From a virus, in the IMG/VR virus record IMGVR_UViG_3300047300_000192, positions 1 to 31,146 of that record: DNA of 31,146 nucleotides. The stretch is one strand, 5' to 3'. A model generated the notes under the pieces. The model was not told the DNA's origin. It did not search any database and worked only from the letters and a program-made list of their open reading frames with translations. Position 1 is the first letter of the stretch. Every line of letters begins with the position of its first letter. This document shows, in pieces, positions 13,657 through 20,935 of this stretch. Position numbers and translations under genes: made by a program.

Positions 13657-15390
13657 TTATCTATTTAAAAAACCTTGATTTGGCATATCAATAGGCTTTT
13701 GATATACTTTTTTATTAACCGTAGGCAATATCTCGCCAGCTTTTCTTGCCTCTGCTGGAGTTATTTCTTTTGCTCCTTTTCTTCTCGGATCGGTAAAACG
13801 CTTATAGGTTTCACGAGTCCAAAAATGATGACAAGCTCCGCCTCCTTTGTACAAGAAAATATCATAAGTATCAGTTCCGCCCGGTCCCCAGCCTTCATTT
13901 GTGTTAGGCTTTTGGCTCATCAATTCGATATCCTCTTTGCGATAAAGCTTATTAGCCTTAATCATTTTTCTGCAAAATTCTCTTGAGTTATCTGATAATT
14001 CGCCACTATAACGATAACGGCTCATAAACAATTTGCCATCCATTTCACTTGGTAAATTTGGTCTTGCAACTCCAGTAGTTACAAACTCCCATACTTTAGC
14101 CATTAAGGATTTTTCAGGATTGTTTAAAGCCTCAAGTTCTGCATCAAGTCTTGCCTCATCTTCGTAATTAACTGGTCTTGAATCAATCAATTCCCATTCA
14201 GTTAAATCAATCTCCTCTCCGAATTCTTCGATGTCTAATTGGTCAATATGAGATGAAAGCTTTACACCAGTTTCTTCTTCCATTGCTGCCTTGTCCATTA
14301 CTGGAGATAAGTCAGTAAATTCTAATGGCTGAAGCGTTTTAAAGTACAAGTCTAAAGAGATACCATTGAATGCCAAGATTTGGTCAAACATATCGCATAG
14401 ATTCTCTTGGAATGGTCTGATAATCATATTGTCAAACAATATGAAGGCATTCTTTAATTCATCAGCATTTGAACTAAATCCGTTAGCTGATGGAATACCA
14501 AACAATAAACCCGAAGTAACTCCGTGTCCTAACAATATCTTTCCTCTTGCCTCCTCGCTTAAATAAGAATAGTGTTCAGGAGCATTATTTAACGGAACTG
14601 AATCTATCGTAGTTTTCTTCGTTTCATCATTATTAAATGCAACGATTGTTTTAACTCCATGCGATCCCGAAGTTTTACGCTTAACATCGTTAGAAATTAA
14701 GGCTTGTTTTTCTTCATCGGGAATTCCGTTGTTAAAATTAATAATAGTAGTAGGAGCAAAGCCATTTTGTACATCATTGATTAAATAGTCTGCAATTTCT
14801 TCCTCTAATTGAGCATAAGGCAAAGCACCTAAATAATCAACATTGGAATAGTATTTTTGTCCGATAGTATAATTACCTACACAAATCAATTCCAAAGTCT
14901 TATCGCCATATCCGAAAGCAGGAATACGCTTTGGCGGGAATTTCTTCGTGTCAGTCCAATTATCGCTATAATAATAACCAGTAATTTCTCCTTTCTCATT
15001 GCATTTCTCTACACGAATATTCATCGTAGGAATATGCTCTACTCTAATAATGGCATTTTTAGACTTATTATAAATAAGTTGTAAATAGCCTTGACCTAAA
15101 CGCTTGTAATCAACTACCAATTTCTTCACAACATCCTTGCGAAGTAACATCTTCATTTGAGCATATTCGTTAGGCTTGCGATTGGAATCAGTAGCATCCA
15201 ATCCTTTGCCATAAATCAATTTGGTAATTGAATTGATAACTGAATTGTTTGTTGTCGATCCGTTATATCTATCGTTTAAGAAAGTATAATAATCGTTATT
15301 ATCTCCAAACTCAACCCAGTCTTTTTTGTTGCTCTCAATAGACTTTGGAGCTTTGTAAGCCTCCAATTCTACAAAGTGAATATTACTCAT
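13657..15390 (-). CDS. Portal protein with an extra C-terminal domain
   Basis: The 577-aa protein has portal features: an N-terminal clip/wing region (GDNNDYYTFLNDRYNGSTTN), the stem segment YGKGLDATDSNR, and the conserved helical region GHGVTSGLLFGIPSANGFSS, LKNAFILFDNMIIRPFQENL. It forms the dodecameric DNA gate of the head. Residues from about 425 on form an additional domain (SGELSDNSREFCRKMIKANK, then GGGACHHFW and RRKGAKEITPAEARKAG) known to me only as an appendage on Bacteroidota phage structural proteins. The gene lies after capsid and tail-tube genes, far from the terminase, which is unusual. Confidence 0.85.
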   Translation of the reverse strand: MSNIHFVELEAYKAPKSIESNKKDWVEFGDNNDYYTFLNDRYNGSTTNNSVINSITKLIYGKGLDATDSNRKPNEYAQMKMLLRKDVVKKLVVDYKRLGQGYLQLIYNKSKNAIIRVEHIPTMNIRVEKCNEKGEITGYYYSDNWTDTKKFPPKRIPAFGYGDKTLELICVGNYTIGQKYYSNVDYLGALPYAQLEEEIADYLINDVQNGFAPTTIINFNNGIPDEEKQALISNDVKRKTSGSHGVKTIVAFNNDETKKTTIDSVPLNNAPEHYSYLSEEARGKILLGHGVTSGLLFGIPSANGFSSNADELKNAFILFDNMIIRPFQENLCDMFDQILAFNGISLDLYFKTLQPLEFTDLSPVMDKAAMEEETGVKLSSHIDQLDIEEFGEEIDLTEWELIDSRPVNYEDEARLDAELEALNNPEKSLMAKVWEFVTTGVARPNLPSEMDGKLFMSRYRYSGELSDNSREFCRKMIKANKLYRKEDIELMSQKPNTNEGWGPGGTDTYDIFLYKGGGACHHFWTRETYKRFTDPRRKGAKEITPAEARKAGEILPTVNKKVYQKPIDMPNQGFLNR

Positions 15391-15709
15391 AGAAAATTAT
15401 GTTTTGATTATGTGCCACATACTCATTTTTGTTAACTGAATATGTATCAATATCTTGGTTAGTACAAAATACTTTATCAAGATACACTAAATCTGTATTA
15501 TTCTTGATAGTCATTGTGTAAAAATGCCCCTCTTCTAAAGCGACAACTTTACTAAATTTCAAATAAAAACTTTCAGCAGTACAAGTAATAGAATACTCTA
15601 CTTCTACATTGGTAGATTCGTTTCGTAAATATAACTTATTAGCAGTTGCAAGTCGTGTAGGTATAAACTTTACCTCTTGAGCCAATGCCGATTCTCTTAA
15701 GATTATCAT
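15383..15709 (-). CDS. Small beta-rich late protein, first gene of the portal unit (108 aa)
   Basis: MIILRESALAQEVKFIPTRL is followed by beta strands (VEVEYSITCTAESFYLKFSK, GHFYTMTIKNNTDLVYLDKV), typical of small phage virion or assembly proteins. It begins the unit directly after the tail-tube terminator, with the CGTTTAT element 5 nt before its ATG, and overlaps the portal start by 8 nt. Function is unknown. Confidence 0.6.
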   Translation of the reverse strand: MIILRESALAQEVKFIPTRLATANKLYLRNESTNVEVEYSITCTAESFYLKFSKVVALEEGHFYTMTIKNNTDLVYLDKVFCTNQDIDTYSVNKNEYVAHNQNIIFYE

Positions 15710-15714
15710 AATTA

Positions 15715-15740
15715 ATAAACGATATTAGTATAGGTTTGTT
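15715..15740 (-). promoter_or_regulatory. Bipartite start-proximal element of the portal unit
   Basis: On the minus strand AACAAA (15740-15735), 13 nt, CGTTTAT (15721-15715), 5 nt, ATG. It is the only DNA between the terminator at 15749-15773 and the gene, so it probably includes the promoter. The same arrangement precedes 19049 and 25710. Confidence 0.5.
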
Positions 15741-15748
15741 TTTAAATG

Positions 15749-15773
15749 AAAAAAGGCGGGACATCTGCCCGCC
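15749..15773 (-). terminator. Rho-independent terminator after the tail-tube gene
   Basis: GGCGGG, 7-nt loop, CCCGCC, followed by six Ts on the minus strand. This is a textbook intrinsic terminator and is GC-rich against a very AT-rich background. It separates the tube gene from the portal unit. Confidence 0.92.
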
Positions 15774-15803
15774 AATTTTCAAACCTCAAACAACACAAAA
15801 AAA

Positions 15804-16331
15804 CTAAACCCCCGACACGATTGTAAAACCAGCAGCAGTTAAAGTAGTAGTCAAGAAGTTTGCTGGTACTGGCTCTTGTCCTGTCAATACTAAAGTATAT
15901 CCCGACAAATCTCCCATAGCTGCACCAGTAACGATAGTACCGCCACTAACTTCCATTCCGTGTTTCAAACCGCAATAGAATAAATTTCCATTGTTGTCTT
16001 CAACAATTACTTGTGGTCTGCCATAAGAAAGCAACTTGATTTGCTTATGGTCTTTAATCGTTAATTTCTTCAAAGTCAAATTCAGAGTTTGCTCGAAGAA
16101 AGTAGTACCATTTTCACGAGATGATGTGATTGTTTGCTCAAATGAAGAGTTTCCTTTCAAATCATATTTGTAAGCAGTTGGAGTACCCGCTACCGCAGAA
16201 ATGGCATCCGTATCCGTAACATCGTATGTTACTCCAGTAGCATCGCCTTCGTTAACAAAGTAAACGGCTTTTAATCCTCCGTTACTTGTTTTGCAAGGCT
16301 CTAATCTACCGAGTGAAATATCACAAGCCAT
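15804..16331 (-). CDS. Probable major tail (tube) protein
   Basis: The 175-aa protein begins MACDISLGRLEPCKTSNGGL and is beta-rich (FFEQTLNLTLKKLTIKDHKQ, YGRPQVIVEDNNGNLFYCGL, GDLSGYTLVLTGQEPVPANF). Size, composition and its own transcription unit (terminators on both sides) fit an abundant structural protein encoded after the capsid gene. In Bacteroidota siphoviruses such proteins are usually the tail tube. A head decoration protein is the main alternative. Confidence 0.6.
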   Translation of the reverse strand: MACDISLGRLEPCKTSNGGLKAVYFVNEGDATGVTYDVTDTDAISAVAGTPTAYKYDLKGNSSFEQTITSSRENGTTFFEQTLNLTLKKLTIKDHKQIKLLSYGRPQVIVEDNNGNLFYCGLKHGMEVSGGTIVTGAAMGDLSGYTLVLTGQEPVPANFLTTTLTAAGFTIVSGV

Positions 16332-16354
16332 ATTTTAATAAATTTAAATGATTG

Positions 16355-16386
16355 TAAAAATAAGCTCCCCGAATTAACGAGGAGCT
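16355..16386 (-). terminator. Terminator after the major capsid gene
   Basis: On the minus strand AGCTCCTCG, 6-nt loop, CGGGGAGCT form a 9-bp stem with one U-G pair, followed by TATTTTT. It lies 13 nt after the capsid stop and is likely to give separate, abundant capsid transcripts. Confidence 0.85.
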
Positions 16387-16398
16387 ATTAAGATGCTA

Positions 16399-17352
16399 TT
16401 AGTTAGCAGCGTTAGTAATACCGTAAGTTACGATATCTTCAACTACTCCGTACTGAACACCAGCAGTCAATCGCATAACAACACGAACATTTTGTGATCC
16501 GTCAATGTCAGCCAAGTCAATAACTTTAACTTCAGTATGGTCAGTCAACAAGCCAGTTCCGAAGAACAAGTTGTCTTTAGTTGTGGCGATAGCTTTGTTA
16601 GAAGGCATACCGTTAGCTACGAAGATTTTAACACCATCGAAAGATAATGAGCCATTGTTGTACCATTGAGTACCCAAAGTGTTAGTACCGTTAGCACCCA
16701 AACCTGATGCACCAAATCCGCCTAAAGCACGAACATAAGCACGAGCAATGTTTTGAGATACATATAAGTACAAGCCATCATTTCCGTAAAGAGAAGCAGG
16801 AATTGCATCAACGATTTTGCCTAATTCAGCAACAACATTTGAAGCAGTTACCGTAGTACCAGCAACTTCTTGAGCAGCAGGCAAACCAGCATCAGTAGTC
16901 AATAATGTAGTGAAACCATCAAACTCGCCAGCGTTAGCGTTAACACCGCCCCAGATGTTTGTTTCGTTCTTTGCAGCAACTTTAGCAGCAACATGAGCTA
17001 CCAAGAAATCTTGGAAAGAAGAAGGCAATACATCAAATGCAGAGTATCCTTGTTGTGCTGATAACCAATCTGAATGGAAATCCTTCTTGCAAAGTTGTAA
17101 GTTAACTTGGAACTCTTCTGGAGTTAAAACTCGCTCCGTTAAAGTAATAGTAGAAGTAGCATCGAAATCGCAAGTAGCGTTTTTCAAGATGTCGTTAGAA
17201 GACAATTTCTTGATAACCTCTTTGTACTTGATGCTTGGTTTTACTGTGATACCACCAGCTTCGATAGTTGGAGCTGATAACAATGCTGCTGCGATAATTT
17301 GATCCTTAAACTCGCCAGCATAAGTTGTTGTAATGCTTGTTGTAGTAGCCAT
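16399..17352 (-). CDS. Major capsid protein
   Basis: The 317-aa protein follows protease and scaffold genes. It contains an N-terminal arm (MATTTSITTTYAGEFKDQII), a central region with VLTPEEFQVNLQLCKKDFHS and FQDFLVAHVAAKVAAKNETN, and a C-terminal set of strands (GLYLYVSQNIARAYVRALGG, DGVKIFVANGMPSNKAIATT, NVRVVMRLTAGVQYGVVEDI) in line with the HK97-like capsid fold of Bacteroidota phages. It should form the icosahedral shell. Its own terminator supports high expression. Confidence 0.85.
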   Translation of the reverse strand: MATTTSITTTYAGEFKDQIIAAALLSAPTIEAGGITVKPSIKYKEVIKKLSSNDILKNATCDFDATSTITLTERVLTPEEFQVNLQLCKKDFHSDWLSAQQGYSAFDVLPSSFQDFLVAHVAAKVAAKNETNIWGGVNANAGEFDGFTTLLTTDAGLPAAQEVAGTTVTASNVVAELGKIVDAIPASLYGNDGLYLYVSQNIARAYVRALGGFGASGLGANGTNTLGTQWYNNGSLSFDGVKIFVANGMPSNKAIATTKDNLFFGTGLLTDHTEVKVIDLADIDGSQNVRVVMRLTAGVQYGVVEDIVTYGITNAAN

Positions 17353-17362
17353 TATTTAATAA

Positions 17363-17965
17363 TTATTTGTTAAAAATTTTTGAAAATACTGAATCTTCGA
17401 TTGAACGAACACGATTCTTTGCTAATTTGAATGAATTTACTTTTACTTCTGCTTCAGGATTAGGTACGATTGCTTCAGCACCAGCTTCTACATTCGATAA
17501 CTCAACCTCTAAAGATTCTTTAGATGCTTTTAAAGATTCGTTCTCTGCTTTGATAGCAGCTAATTCAGTCTTTAATGCTTCAATTTCAGCCTCAAAGAAA
17601 GTTTCTTTTGAAACTGATTCCACAATACGCTTTGGAGAAGGAGCAACTTCAGCTTCCATCATTGGCTCAACTACCTCTTCAGGAGCTGCTTCAACTTCGA
17701 TTTCTACTTCTGCTTCAGCTTCTTCTTGTTTGATTGCAGCAATAATGCCTTCAACCTCAACAACCAAGATGCGACCATCTTCCAACTTGTACTCGCCAAC
17801 TGGCATAGGTACAATCCCGTCAGCAGTTACTATTCCAATAGAGAAATCAGGCTCGAATGATTCTGCTTCAACAATGGTAATACCATCCTCAAGCTTCATT
17901 TGAGCAAGCTTAACCTCTAAAGCAAGTAACGCTTTAATTTGGTTTAACTTGTTTTTGTAGTTCAT
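17363..17965 (-). CDS. Capsid scaffold-like protein
   Basis: The 200-aa protein is very acidic, with a short N-terminal domain (LEDGITIVEAESFEPDFSIG, DGIVPMPVGEYKLEDGRILV), an Ala/Glu/Val-rich low-complexity middle and a coiled coil (AEIEALKTELAAIKAENESL) before a basic C-terminus (KLAKNRVRSIEDSVFSKIFN). A coiled coil ending in a basic helix, encoded between protease and capsid, is the classic form of a phage scaffold that binds capsid subunits. It is presumably digested by the upstream protease. Confidence 0.75.
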   Translation of the reverse strand: MNYKNKLNQIKALLALEVKLAQMKLEDGITIVEAESFEPDFSIGIVTADGIVPMPVGEYKLEDGRILVVEVEGIIAAIKQEEAEAEVEIEVEAAPEEVVEPMMEAEVAPSPKRIVESVSKETFFEAEIEALKTELAAIKAENESLKASKESLEVELSNVEAGAEAIVPNPEAEVKVNSFKLAKNRVRSIEDSVFSKIFNK

Positions 17966-17980
17966 ACTATATTTATTTAA

Positions 17981-18169
17981 TTAATTTACGCTTACAATAG
18001 TTCTTGGCTCATTTGTATTAACGATAGTAGAGCCAGAGTTTTGACCTACTAATGATCCAATACCTTGATTAATTAATTCGCCATTGCAACAATCTTTGCT
18101 ATATGTACCATCTGCACATAAACAAGCTCTATCTCCACCTTGAGGAGATGATGTTTTACTCTTCGCCAT
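17981..18169 (-). CDS. Small cysteine-rich head-region protein, 62 aa
   Basis: From the ATG at 18169 the protein reads MAKSKTSSPQGGDRACLCAD with CLC and CC clusters (four Cys within 15 residues) and then a Gly/Ser/Asn-rich tail. The upstream ATG at 18196 would extend into the protease. Similar short Cys-rich proteins sit between protease and scaffold in related phages. It may bind zinc or form disulfides. The function is unknown. Confidence 0.6.
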   Translation of the reverse strand: MAKSKTSSPQGGDRACLCADGTYSKDCCNGELINQGIGSLVGQNSGSTIVNTNEPRTIVSVN

Positions 18170-19049
18170 CTTGAAGTATTTTAATAATTTCATCAATAAC
18201 TTTTTGCTCCTCTAATTCCAACAATCCTAACTCCTTGAGTTTATTTCTGCTCCAACCTAATGCAGACTTGCCACCCCATAAAAGATAGCTAATATATCCA
18301 CAATCATTTTGCGAATCAGCATTGTCGTAATAGGTTTCAGCTCTGCTCAAGTAAGAGTACATTCTCTTAATTGTTTCAACTGAAATAGCTTCACCATTTG
18401 CTAATTGTTGTGCTCTAACTTTTCCGGTTTGAGTAGCACACTTATTGCCATTAGCATCGTTTAATTCAATGCCTCTTTTAGCATTGCTCTTGATATCATC
18501 GCCATAATCAGCATACGATTCAAGCTCAACCTCTTTAGCCATTTCTAACTTATCAGCAAAATAACCTTCAATAGAGAATCCTTTTACTTTGCCATCCTTA
18601 ACATCTTGCCAAACTTGGTCATTATCAGCTTTCATTGAAATCATCCAAGTACCTTGTGGCAAAGAAAAACCATAAGCATTTGACTTATCGTTTTCAGTAT
18701 CGTCAATAATCCACGATTCTACTACTGTCATTCCATCAATCTTGCTATTATGTTGCAAAGTAGCATTTGACTGATTACCATTTTTTAGGAATAATTCAGA
18801 AGCAAGCTTTACGGTTTCTTTTGAGAAGAATACATAAAACTCGTCATTCCCATACTTACGATAAATCTGCTTATTAGGTATTAATGCAGCACCCATCAAT
18901 ATCCGTTTCTCCGCATCTACTTCGGCAAGCTTAACTTCGTATTCTTTATTTAAAGCGACAAAGTTGCTCTCTATTGCGGGAAAGTCGACAAGGGAAACTG
19001 CATCAATACCATCAGTATCTTTATCAATAATTAATTCCACGATTCTCAT
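18156..19049 (-). CDS. Prohead protease, XkdF-like, with an added C-terminal domain
   Basis: Residues 1-170 match the XkdF-like phage serine protease pattern: AVSLVDFPAIESNFV, RILMGAALIPNKQIYRK, ATLQHN with the likely catalytic His100, and KGFSIEGYF with the likely Ser159. Such proteases digest the scaffold during capsid maturation. Residues about 175-285 form a second domain (NAKRGIELNDANGNKCATQT, GKVRAQQLANGEAISVETIK, SYLLWGGKSALGW) that is widespread as an appendage of phage proteases and whose function is unknown. It is the first gene of the head unit and has the CGTTTAT element 5 nt before its ATG. Confidence 0.82.
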   Translation of the reverse strand: MRIVELIIDKDTDGIDAVSLVDFPAIESNFVALNKEYEVKLAEVDAEKRILMGAALIPNKQIYRKYGNDEFYVFFSKETVKLASELFLKNGNQSNATLQHNSKIDGMTVVESWIIDDTENDKSNAYGFSLPQGTWMISMKADNDQVWQDVKDGKVKGFSIEGYFADKLEMAKEVELESYADYGDDIKSNAKRGIELNDANGNKCATQTGKVRAQQLANGEAISVETIKRMYSYLSRAETYYDNADSQNDCGYISYLLWGGKSALGWSRNKLKELGLLELEEQKVIDEIIKILQDGEE

Positions 19050-19054
19050 AACCT

Positions 19055-19079
19055 ATAAACGATTTAAAATTTGATTGTT
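19055..19079 (-). promoter_or_regulatory. Bipartite start-proximal element of the head unit
   Basis: On the minus strand AACAAT (19079-19074), 12 nt, CGTTTAT (19061-19055), 5 nt, ATG of the prohead protease. The element occupies almost the whole 39-bp gap after the tape measure gene. Confidence 0.5.
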
Positions 19080-19088
19080 TTATTTTCA

Positions 19089-20798
19089 CTACATTGATGC
19101 AGCACTTACTATATTTCTATCAAGGCTTTGTGCAGTCGTTACATCCTTTGAAACTACATAAGCCTTTACTGGAGTATTAGCTTGCTTGTTTATAGTTTGT
19201 GCTACCTGATTAATACCACTTGCTCCTACTACATTAAATTGTGGAGCTGCTGAAGCTGGAGTAGCACCAGTCATTTCCATACCTCCAAATGATGTAGATG
19301 GTTGAGTATTAATAATATCTTTAACTGCTTTAAAACCCATTGCAGCTACGGTAGCAACATTAGCAATTTTTAATCCAAACTCAAAAGGAGTAGCAGTCTT
19401 TGTAGCTAATTCGGCAGTAATACCTTGATATGTATTTATTAATGATTGAGCAACTGCAAATGCTTTGCCTTCAGTTGAAGCAGCATCAAATAATGATGAT
19501 ATATTACCAAGTGTATTAGCAACCATTGAAATTCTTTGTCTTTCAATTATTTTCTGCTGGTTATAGGTTTCCATTGAAATTCTCCTCTTCTCATCCTCTG
19601 AAAGTTGAGTAGATTTTTGAGCTGCTTGATTATATTCATCTAAAGCTTTTAGCCTTGTTGAATATGCCTCTAATTCATTTGAATAAACAATAGATAAATT
19701 ATTAAGATGACTATTTAATAAATAGGTTTCTAATTCATCTCGCTTAATCTTTAAGTTATTATCTAATTCTTGTGATTTAGTACGATAAGCTTCATCGGCA
19801 TCAACTCTTGCTTGAGTGCCTTGCATATATTTCTTTCTTCTTTCGTCAAGCAATTTTAACTCAAATTCTCCAGTTTGTTGCATCTGGAAAATCTCTTCGA
19901 TTCTTCTATCTTGCTCATTTTTTATTAAAGAAGTGTTAGTATCAATTCTTGATTTTACCCTTGCCAAAGCACTATCAGTAGCTGATACATCTAAAGCATC
20001 TTCTTCTTTTAATAAAGCTATTCTATTAACAATTTGCTCCGATCTAAAACCAGTAATTTGAGCATTTATAGCTTGCTTATTATTTAAAGCTTCTTGTAAT
20101 GCAACTTGATTTTCAATGTTATTATTAATTTTAACATTTAATTCGGCTAATTCAATTTGTTTATCAGCCATTAAAGTCATAGCAGCAGCCTGATTATCAA
20201 GTACAACTTTTAACTTATCATTGGCTTTTATTCTATCTGAAATAGATTTAGATTCATCATCCCTTAATTGTCTTTGTCTTTCAGCTTGAATATCAAATTG
20301 CTCAACTAATCCAGCTTGTTTTACAATGGCTAATCTAACTTGGTTTTCAAGTTTTACAAGTTGTTGTGAAGTTTCATAAGCTCCTTTGAAATAATTTTTA
20401 GCATTTTCTAAAAAGTTACCACTAATGGTAGTATTCATTAATGCCTTTAGTTTTTCCCAATTAGTAAATGTTGAAACTAAATCATTAAAAACAATTTTAG
20501 TAGTATTTAAACCTACATTGAATTTATCTGTAATTCCTTGATTTGAAGCAATGACATCCTTTAATTGAGCAAATGCTTCAATGGCTACTGCAATTCCAGC
20601 ACCTTTAATTGCTAAACCTAATCCCTTAAAAGCATCTCGAAGTGCATTGGTAGATTTGGTATTGCTTTCTACTGCATCATTTACTTTTTCTTGCTGCTCT
20701 TTTACATCTTCAAGAGTTTTAACAACATCTTGTAAATCCTTGTTTACCTCATCAATGTTATTACTGATTTCTAACTCTATCTTTTTCTTTTCAGCCAT
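19089..20798 (-). CDS. Tape measure-like tail protein
   Basis: The 569-aa protein is mostly helical, with long coiled-coil stretches (residues 1-45, then QAERQRQLRDDESKSISDRI and onward). It has hydrophobic segments at about residues 58-76 (GLGLAIKGAGIAVAIEAFAQ) and near 465-490 (FGLKIANVATVAAMGFKAVK), and a flexible C-terminus. This fits a tape measure protein that sets tail length and is ejected with DNA. At about 1.5 angstroms per residue the tail would be near 85 nm, if all residues count. It is shorter than typical tape measures, and lies downstream of the other tail genes. Confidence 0.7.
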   Translation of the reverse strand: MAEKKKIELEISNNIDEVNKDLQDVVKTLEDVKEQQEKVNDAVESNTKSTNALRDAFKGLGLAIKGAGIAVAIEAFAQLKDVIASNQGITDKFNVGLNTTKIVFNDLVSTFTNWEKLKALMNTTISGNFLENAKNYFKGAYETSQQLVKLENQVRLAIVKQAGLVEQFDIQAERQRQLRDDESKSISDRIKANDKLKVVLDNQAAAMTLMADKQIELAELNVKINNNIENQVALQEALNNKQAINAQITGFRSEQIVNRIALLKEEDALDVSATDSALARVKSRIDTNTSLIKNEQDRRIEEIFQMQQTGEFELKLLDERRKKYMQGTQARVDADEAYRTKSQELDNNLKIKRDELETYLLNSHLNNLSIVYSNELEAYSTRLKALDEYNQAAQKSTQLSEDEKRRISMETYNQQKIIERQRISMVANTLGNISSLFDAASTEGKAFAVAQSLINTYQGITAELATKTATPFEFGLKIANVATVAAMGFKAVKDIINTQPSTSFGGMEMTGATPASAAPQFNVVGASGINQVAQTINKQANTPVKAYVVSKDVTTAQSLDRNIVSAASM

Positions 20799-20935
20799 TT
20801 CAATTCTCGCTTAAATTGTTTGAATAAATCTTTAAATGTATTTGGTAACCAGTTTTTTCCTTTTGCAATTTCAATAACCTCTGCTTGGGCAAAATGGTCA
20901 TCTATTATAAGCAAGTCTATTATGTGTTTTATCAT
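20777..20935 (-). CDS. Small tail-region protein, 52 aa
   Basis: The ORF reads MIKHIIDLLIIDDHFAQAEV, then IEIAKGKNWLPNTFKDLFKQ and a basic tail. Its ATG overlaps the stop of the 659-aa tail gene as ATGA and its end overlaps the tape measure start by 22 nt, both typical of real genes here. It is placed where tail-assembly chaperone parts are often encoded before a tape measure, but it is too short to assign. Function is unknown. Confidence 0.6.
   Translation of the reverse strand: MIKHIIDLLIIDDHFAQAEVIEIAKGKNWLPNTFKDLFKQFKRELKWLKRKR

Noticed and set aside
17367-17903. 178-aa open frame on the plus strand
   Set aside because: It is a Ser/Thr-rich mirror of the low-complexity acidic scaffold gene, with no promoter, start context or neighbours on that strand.
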